A DNA stretch of 64,000 bases from Thelonectria olida (taxonomy: Eukaryota > Ascomycota > Sordariomycetes > Hypocreales > Nectriaceae): the NCBI GenBank assembly GCA_020736575.1, contig JAGPYM010000004.1, positions 1,798,001-1,862,000 of the forward strand. The letters run 5' to 3'. Under the pieces are notes generated by a model. It did not search any database. It worked only from the letters and a program-made list of their open reading frames with translations, and was not told where the DNA came from. Of this stretch, positions 58,513 through 64,000 are shown piece after piece. Position 1 is the stretch's first letter; each line of letters opens with the position of its first letter. Both the position numbers and the translations under genes were made by a program.

Positions 58513-59901
58513 TCACTCTTCCAAAGTGGTAGCAACTTTTGTTTGACTTACAATACTCTTAACAGACGCCCACGTTCCACCGACCAAGACGACGATTCCG
58601 GCAATCAGCATGAAGCCGTTGATGGCGCCCTTGATCAGGTTCTCTCGAGTATTCCACGGGCCCTCCTTGAGCAGAAGGAAGTACATGAGCGCAGGTAGGT
58701 ACAGGGCGAATCCTGAGTTGAACAGACTCGAGATCAGCGCGACGAGGTTGCTGAAGAAGGGAATGGCCTCGGCGATGATCCAGCCGATGATGACAACGAC
58801 AAAGGTCACCAGGAGCCACGAGATCCAGCCCTTGGTCGTGTTGACGTAGCGCTCGACCTTGTTCTCGTAGATGCGGCCGTGGATCAGGCGAGCGGCGCAC
58901 TGCGTAATAACGGCACCGCTGATGAAGATGACGGGAAGGGCGACGCCAAATGCGATCTTGCTGATGGTAGGTCCGCCAGAAAGGAGAGCAGGCGACTGGA
59001 CGTCGGCACCGACAAAGGCATAGACCAGGGCGCCGGTCAGGGTGTAGATGACGATTTCGATGATTCCAGTGGCCCAGACAGCCTTGGAGTAGTCGGTGGG
59101 AGTGTGCATCTCGTCCATGAAGGAGAACTGGCACAGGGTGAAGGTGTAGGCCAGGATGATGTTCACGATGGCAACGAAGACCTCGTGAGCCGTGACGCCC
59201 TCCTTGGGCTTCCACGACCAGTCGATGGAGCTCATGCCCCCCGTGGAGTCGCTCGCTTGGACTCCGGTAGCGATAATGGTGATGCCGATGGCGGAGATGA
59301 TGGAGACAAAGTCGATGTATCCAAGGATAGCCATCTCGGTAAAGGACGGCGGCACCGACACGCCAAACAGGATGATGGCCGACACGATTCCAAAGACGAG
59401 GCCACAGGCGCCATTGTTGGTCAGGTCCTTAAAGGCGATGGTTCCCGTCAAACAATGCGACCCGGAGACGAAGACGAGCTCCAAGAGCCAGATGATGGTG
59501 ACGACCTCGTATCCGACCTTGCCAAACATCAAGCGCCCCGCGTCGGCGTAGTTTTCCACCTGGGGGTACTTGACCTTGAGCTCGCCCACGTTGTGTCCGG
59601 CGTAGATGGCGATGAGGCCGAAGACGACGCTGATGATGGTGCCGGGGAGGATGCCGAGGGTCGCGAAGCAGGCGGGCAGCGAGAGGGCGCCGAGGGCGAC
59701 GGCCTCGACGATGAGGATGACGACGAGGCGCTTCCAGCCCAGGCGGTGGAACTTGGCGTTGCCGGCGAGCGTCTTCTTCTTCTCCCACTCGGCGACCTCT
59801 CCAGCAATCTCCTCCTCGTCCCGCGTGGTTCCGATGAACATCTGTGCAGGGTCCGCGGTCTTCTCCTCTGGTTTGGTGGTGTGGTCGGTAGGTGTAGCCA
59901 T
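58513..59901 (-). CDS. Neutral amino-acid permease of the AAAP family (N. crassa MTR type)
   Basis: Intronless, 462 residues, about eleven membrane helices. The cytosolic N-terminus (EEEIAGEVAEWEKKKTLAG) leads to the family signature FHRLGWKRLVVILIVEAVAL followed by GALSLPACFATLGILPGTII. Further motifs: GELKVKYPQVENYADAGRL, SGSHCLTGTIAF, AYTFTLCQFSFMDEMHTPTD and ALVYAFVGADVQSPALLSGG. These match Aa_trans proteins such as Neurospora MTR, a proton-coupled carrier for neutral aliphatic and aromatic amino acids at the plasma membrane. Substrate specificity is inferred. The coding sequence is notably GC-rich and strongly codon-biased, suggesting good expression. Confidence 0.94.
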   Translation of the reverse strand: MATPTDHTTKPEEKTADPAQMFIGTTRDEEEIAGEVAEWEKKKTLAGNAKFHRLGWKRLVVILIVEAVALGALSLPACFATLGILPGTIISVVFGLIAIYAGHNVGELKVKYPQVENYADAGRLMFGKVGYEVVTIIWLLELVFVSGSHCLTGTIAFKDLTNNGACGLVFGIVSAIILFGVSVPPSFTEMAILGYIDFVSIISAIGITIIATGVQASDSTGGMSSIDWSWKPKEGVTAHEVFVAIVNIILAYTFTLCQFSFMDEMHTPTDYSKAVWATGIIEIVIYTLTGALVYAFVGADVQSPALLSGGPTISKIAFGVALPVIFISGAVITQCAARLIHGRIYENKVERYVNTTKGWISWLLVTFVVVIIGWIIAEAIPFFSNLVALISSLFNSGFALYLPALMYFLLLKEGPWNTRENLIKGAINGFMLIAGIVVLVGGTWASVKSIVSQTKVATTLEE

Positions 59902-62259
59902 TCTGACGGAGTCGAGTGTCGCACAAGTTGTAACTTATAGGGACCAATTGGCCAGAACAAACAAACAACGAAACTCAAAGACGGGGACGGAACTTGTTAT
60001 GTATGGGAAAAGTCTGATCCCAAGAGTCAAAGTGGATGCCAAAGTGCAATGTCATGGACTCCGGTGTAGGAGGCGCGTGGCAAGGTTTTTATACAGGCAG
60101 ATCCATCCATGGCCCCATACTCATGGCACCCCAGAACCCTCTGGGGCCCCAGAGTCCAGCTCGATTGCTTCCCAACGTCCCCAAGATTTCATGGCCATGC
60201 CGCGTGAGGGGAAGAGACGGACAGCCAAATAGGCAGGTGTTGTGGTCGACGCTAGGTAGCCGCGGAGTGAGATGGTATGGAATCGTTCCGTGATGGCCAT
60301 GACGCCCGTCAGGAGACCGACCAGCGCGGTCTTTGCCTAGCGAGGCAGTTGGACAGCAGATGTATCGGTACCGCGGTTGCGGAACGAGCTGGGAAAAGAT
60401 AGTTGCCGGGACCGCAAAGCTTGAGCGAGAGAAATAAAACAAGGCCAATCACGGCGGATGCATTTCGACTTCGAGATGAACCCATAGTGGGGAGGACGGA
60501 CCTGGGCCTAGGACGATGTCGAGTGGATCTTTGCGTGTTCCATCACTCTTCTAGAAAATTTTCTCGCTTTAATTCCCAGGGAGGGACACCCGGAAGGGGG
60601 GTGTGGGAGGTGTGGGAGTGTGCGTGTCGTCCTCTTCGGCTACATCCGAGGTTTGAGGCGACTTTGCGGCTCTGCTCTAGCCAAGCCTTTCGTTTGCTTT
60701 GCATCTCGCCAAGAGATGAATGCAGCCGCAATCAATCAGATTAATCGCATGCAATACACCCAACGTCAAGAACCGCCCTCGAGTTCAAACACACAAAGAA
60801 GATGCCTCCGCGTCCCGCCCGACAAAGACCCTGAGCAATTCACACTCATCATTATTACTCAAAGCTCGTCAAATACGTAAAAGCCATTGCTCCGTCCTGG
60901 CGTCGCAGTGGATTCTATAACCTAAAAGTCGGTCCTTTTTACATAATTTTCCGCGGCGGCCTGGCCCGTGGGGTGGTTCCTGCTCTGCCGGCGCCCTTGC
61001 CATTTGGGATCCCCGGGGATCCGGGTGGCGACGGGACCCACCTCGGTCTCCACACCCGGAGGCCATACGGGCCTCGCGAGTCGCCTCATTGCCACCAAAT
61101 CTGGCAGTTACGTGACAACCTCGATGCCTCGTCAGGCTGTCGGGCGCGAGAGACCCAGCGAGCCCTCCGATCTCGCCCGTTTCAGGCCGTTTTGTTAGTC
61201 TGGGCCTAGATGGATGAGCGTGGGCTGTGGCTTCATGCCCCAAAGTCCGAATTAAGAAGGTTGTAATTGTCAATCTCAGCCCAGGCGCGCATTGATGATG
61301 AGGGCCGCTGTCATGGTCATGAATTTATGGATGAGGGGGGAATGCCATGTGCGTATGCCAGATCCCGAGGGCCCGGCCGTTGCACATCCCACGCGCCATC
61401 TCTCAGCCGCCCAATGCGACCCAAAGGGATCAGTCGCTCTCGTTACTCACTTTTCAATTACGTATGTTTCCATCTACCTGTGTACCAACAGTTGAGATAG
61501 GCTTATCGAGTGGGCTGAGATGTCTGCCGATGAATCCACTGCTTACGCCGCCCACACATTCCTGATCGAGTAGCCGACTCCCCAGACTTTTACTGAGTTG
61601 GCCTGTGATAGAGTCATCTCTTTACGGAACTCGCTTGACTCATTCGATCGAGCAACCCCCAGGGTCCAAGTGGCAATGGTCCCAGTAGGGAGCAGCTTAA
61701 TCGCTTCCCTCTTCAATTACCCCAGTTTAAGAGCGTCTAGTTGGTCTCGGGGGCTTTGAGATACTGCATCGTGCCTATTACCACTAGGGAATGACTTGAC
61801 CTTACCATACAAAGCGTTTGAAGTCTATTTACACCACCTCTTAGTGAAGCTTATTGCAGAGTAGTCTATCCTCATCGATCAGCCATGAGACAGTCCTTGT
61901 CCAGCGACATTTCTTACAAGACGCCACTAATAGCCCCGGAGAGTTCTTTTCTCGGCTTGGCGAGAGGTAAAAGACGGTGGTTGAAGTTGCGCAATTGAAG
62001 ATGTGCTTGGGCTTATGCTTGCCATTCTGGAGAGTGTTAAGACGAAATTTCCTCGAAAACAAAACTGAACTTACAACGGGTCTTTCAATAGCGCATGGCC
62101 GGATGGCCGAGACATCGTGTATCTAGCTAGCGGGAGCTGACCTGGGTTCGAGACTAAAGGTTGTCGAGTGAGGACCAGGCCAGGGCGATATGGCTGTGGT
62201 CAACGCTCAATTCGCAACTTGACACTTGACACTTGACACTTGAGAAGTTATGCCAAGTT
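59902..62259. other. 2.4 kb intergenic region with tRNA-like remnant and short repeats
   Basis: Upstream region of the permease and downstream region of the Ras-like gene. Open frames have no domain signatures. Near the right end lie a tRNA-like sequence (62090-62155; box A- and box B-like but no matching acceptor stem) and three exact copies of TGACACT at 62221-62241 just after the Ras-like stop. Confidence 0.55.
62221..62241. repeat. Tandem repeat (TGACACT)x3
   Basis: Three perfect 7 bp copies followed by a partial TGA, 19 bp beyond the stop codon of the Ras-like gene, hence in its 3' UTR. Probably a simple slippage repeat. Confidence 0.85.
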
Positions 62260-63225
62260 TCAAGTATACAAAACACTCCCAGCGCCTAGGCCAAATACTC
62301 GTCGAAACATAATTTGGCCAATCACGTCGCTAAAAATATTGTCACTCCCATCACCCACATCATCGACCTGAATCAAGTAGAGTTCAGCCCCAATGCCCTT
62401 GGCCAAATCCTCAGCCTCCTCACTTGATACACTCCATTCCACTTCTTGGTCACGGGGCTTCACGCCGATAATGATAAATGGAAACGGTCTCGGCTTTATA
62501 CCGCCCGTCTTCGCGCTGATATCCAGCTTCTCGAGCCCCTCGTCGCGGGCGTATTGAACCTGAGTCGGCACGCCTTGTTCCTCTCGTCGTTGAGGCGTCG
62601 GCGTCCGCAAGCAAATCAACTCCATCAGAGTTGAGATTGCCCGAGCACAAGTACGTATCCTGGTTGCGGGTGGAGGGGCGTCTTTGGGCAACGGGCACGG
62701 AGCGGCACGATGAACATTATGGTGTAGTAAAGGAAGCAGCCTGAAGCTTTCCCTGTTCATCACGTCGTACATCATGAGAATAGCGTCGCTTGTGCCGACA
62801 GGTTCGCGTAGATACATCCAAATATCGCCGGGAACGAATGACGGGCCGTAACCGTGCCTCTGGACCTGCAACTGAATGTTGTGCGAGTAGTACGAGCGGC
62901 CCTGTCGAAAATGAGAGATATGGCTGAATTTGTGAGCCTTTGCGTCGAGTACAGTGTGCAAGGGTACTGAAGAAGAACCTACTAAACGGCATCGGCAACA
63001 TTGGCATCGTAAGGACGATTGGGGCTGAGGAGCTATCAAAGCACGACTTCTGGTCAGATGGACTTGGTACACTGGGGATATGACACTTGCCTTCCATTGT
63101 ATCCTTTTTGCTTCGTTCCAATCCGCCATATGCCAAAAGATGAAAGTGACACTATATGGGAGACGCTCTAAGCATTCGGAATGGATTTCGCCAAGGAAGT
63201 CCTGTTCTTTTGCTGTGAGAGGCAT
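62260..63225 (-). CDS. Degenerate Ras-like small-GTPase-related protein
   Basis: The frame from ATG 63225 is open for 321 codons. N-terminus MPLTAKEQDFLGEIHSECLE continues to VTFIFWHMADWNEAKRIQ. The C-terminal part keeps GTPase-fold elements: SDAILMMYDVMNRESFRLL (strand and helix after switch 2), RPFPFIIIGVKPRD (degenerate NKxD region) and SVSSEEAEDLAKGIGAELY. No P-loop GxxxxGK[ST] is present. A GC-AG intron (63090-63033, donor AAG|GCAAGT) would give LLSPNRPYDANVADAV, better codon use than the unspliced read, but this frame then meets TAG at 62984-62982 and would need one extra base to join VGSSSVPLHTVL. So the gene is either unspliced and odd, or frameshifted. Function unknown. Confidence 0.6.
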   Translation of the reverse strand: MPLTAKEQDFLGEIHSECLERLPYSVTFIFWHMADWNEAKRIQWKASVISPVYQVHLTRSRALIAPQPQSSLRCQCCRCRLVGSSSVPLHTVLDAKAHKFSHISHFRQGRSYYSHNIQLQVQRHGYGPSFVPGDIWMYLREPVGTSDAILMMYDVMNRESFRLLPLLHHNVHRAAPCPLPKDAPPPATRIRTCARAISTLMELICLRTPTPQRREEQGVPTQVQYARDEGLEKLDISAKTGGIKPRPFPFIIIGVKPRDQEVEWSVSSEEAEDLAKGIGAELYLIQVDDVGDGSDNIFSDVIGQIMFRRVFGLGAGSVLYT

Positions 63226-64000
63226 TTTAGAGGCTGAGATTGTCGACGGCGTTGTTGGTGATTTACGAGTGAACGGGAAAATCTGAGTGGTGATGCACCT
63301 GAGACTTGGAATCCAAGAAATACGACACTGAAGATATTGTCCACGTCGCCTTATATATCATGCTAAAAGTGGCATAACGCACTAACATGGCACGATGGGC
63401 GCTGTGTTGGTTCAATGCTGGACTGACGCTTTGAAAAAATAGGGCCATGTGGAGGAGGAATGTATGGAAAGATTACGCTCAAAGTTGGCCGAGTAATACT
63501 GAGACGGCTGTTTTAAAAACGGTTAATAGCGCACCGCACCCTTTTACTAATACTCCTTCTAGGTATATTATGAAATTATAAATAGTTTTTTTAATATAAA
63601 TAAATTGTAATGTATTATTATAAAAGTATAATATTTTAATACCTAGCTAAGGGGGGGTAATAAGAAAAAGGTAAGGTATTTTATTTTATAAAAAATATCT
63701 CTTGCTTTTTTCTTCTCTTTTACTAAAATAAGATTATATAAGTAGGTTTCATTCTATTATCAAGTACAAATATAACCACAAACACAGCGAGGGCTGCCTA
63801 GGACCCATCGTTACTAATCCTTTTTCAAAGCTTTGTACTTTTCTCCTTCAAACGTGACCTTGCAATTCTCAAGCTTCTTCCCTTAGATCATCGATATAGT
63901 CCCACTATTGAATAAGCCACAACGAGAGGCAGGACAAGGCCATCATGAAGATGGATTCCTAGCATTTGTAAGAACTAGGAAATAGAATGAGCTGACGTTT
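63226..64000. other. Intergenic, strongly AT-rich after 63530
   Basis: The first 130 bp are the promoter of the Ras-like gene. From about 63535 to 63780 the sequence is dominated by A and T (TATTATTATAAAAG-like runs), with a short GGGGGGG run at 63650. No gene, terminal repeat or transposase motif is recognised. It could be the edge of an AT-rich, RIP-affected repeat that continues beyond the window. Confidence 0.55.
63351..63357 (-). promoter_or_regulatory. TATA box (TATATAA) of the Ras-like gene
   Basis: TATATAA on the minus strand, 125 bp before the ATG at 63225. Confidence 0.5.

Noticed and set aside
58879..59940. 353-codon plus-strand frame over the permease gene
   Set aside because: Asp/Gly-rich antisense shadow of a GC-rich membrane-protein gene.

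Overview
The window is nuclear DNA of a filamentous ascomycete, most likely a sordariomycete of the Hypocreales type. The basis is short (47-110 bp) GT-AG introns with CTAAC/CTGAC branch sites, widely spaced genes on both strands, and typical fungal families (Sec1, MED4, ALG10, QCR10, CFEM, Zn2Cys6 regulators, EMP70). The order is inferred from protein style; no database search was possible. Gene models below were spliced by eye, and starts were moved to real ATG codons.

Layout. 1-7119: 3' truncated SEC1, a G-patch protein, and an Old Yellow Enzyme (YqjM type). 7416-12946: a Zn2Cys6 regulator and exonuclease V (EXO5). 13783-25122: a small F-box/membrane protein, an unknown protein, mitochondrial dihydroorotate dehydrogenase, a CFEM membrane protein, a second F-box-like protein and an unknown acidic protein. 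27595-31379: a NIPA-type magnesium transporter and a CHIP-like TPR/U-box ubiquitin ligase. 32397-39778: a cytochrome P450 with an internal stop codon, a decayed unrecognised gene, an MFS transporter and an alpha/beta hydrolase; this looks like an accessory-metabolism neighbourhood without a backbone enzyme. 42262-50640: a housekeeping block with a small poly-alanine protein, ALG10, a six-exon QCR10, MED4 and a TM9/EMP70 protein. 52255-63225: an accessory block with a methyltransferase, a bulb-type lectin with a broken C-terminus, a fungal-trans-type regulator lacking a zinc cluster, an amino-acid permease and a Ras-like protein with a reading-frame problem. After 63530 the DNA becomes very AT-rich.

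The housekeeping genes serve secretion (SEC1, EMP70), N-glycosylation (ALG10), respiration and pyrimidine synthesis (QCR10, DHODH), transcription (MED4), protein quality control (CHIP) and DNA repair (EXO5). No single new pathway is evident. The most notable pattern is the number of genes in the accessory parts that carry, or may carry, coding lesions (P450, lectin, the 35 kb remnant, possibly the Ras-like gene and the methyltransferase start). I found no CRISPR array, rRNA gene, convincing tRNA or intact mobile element.
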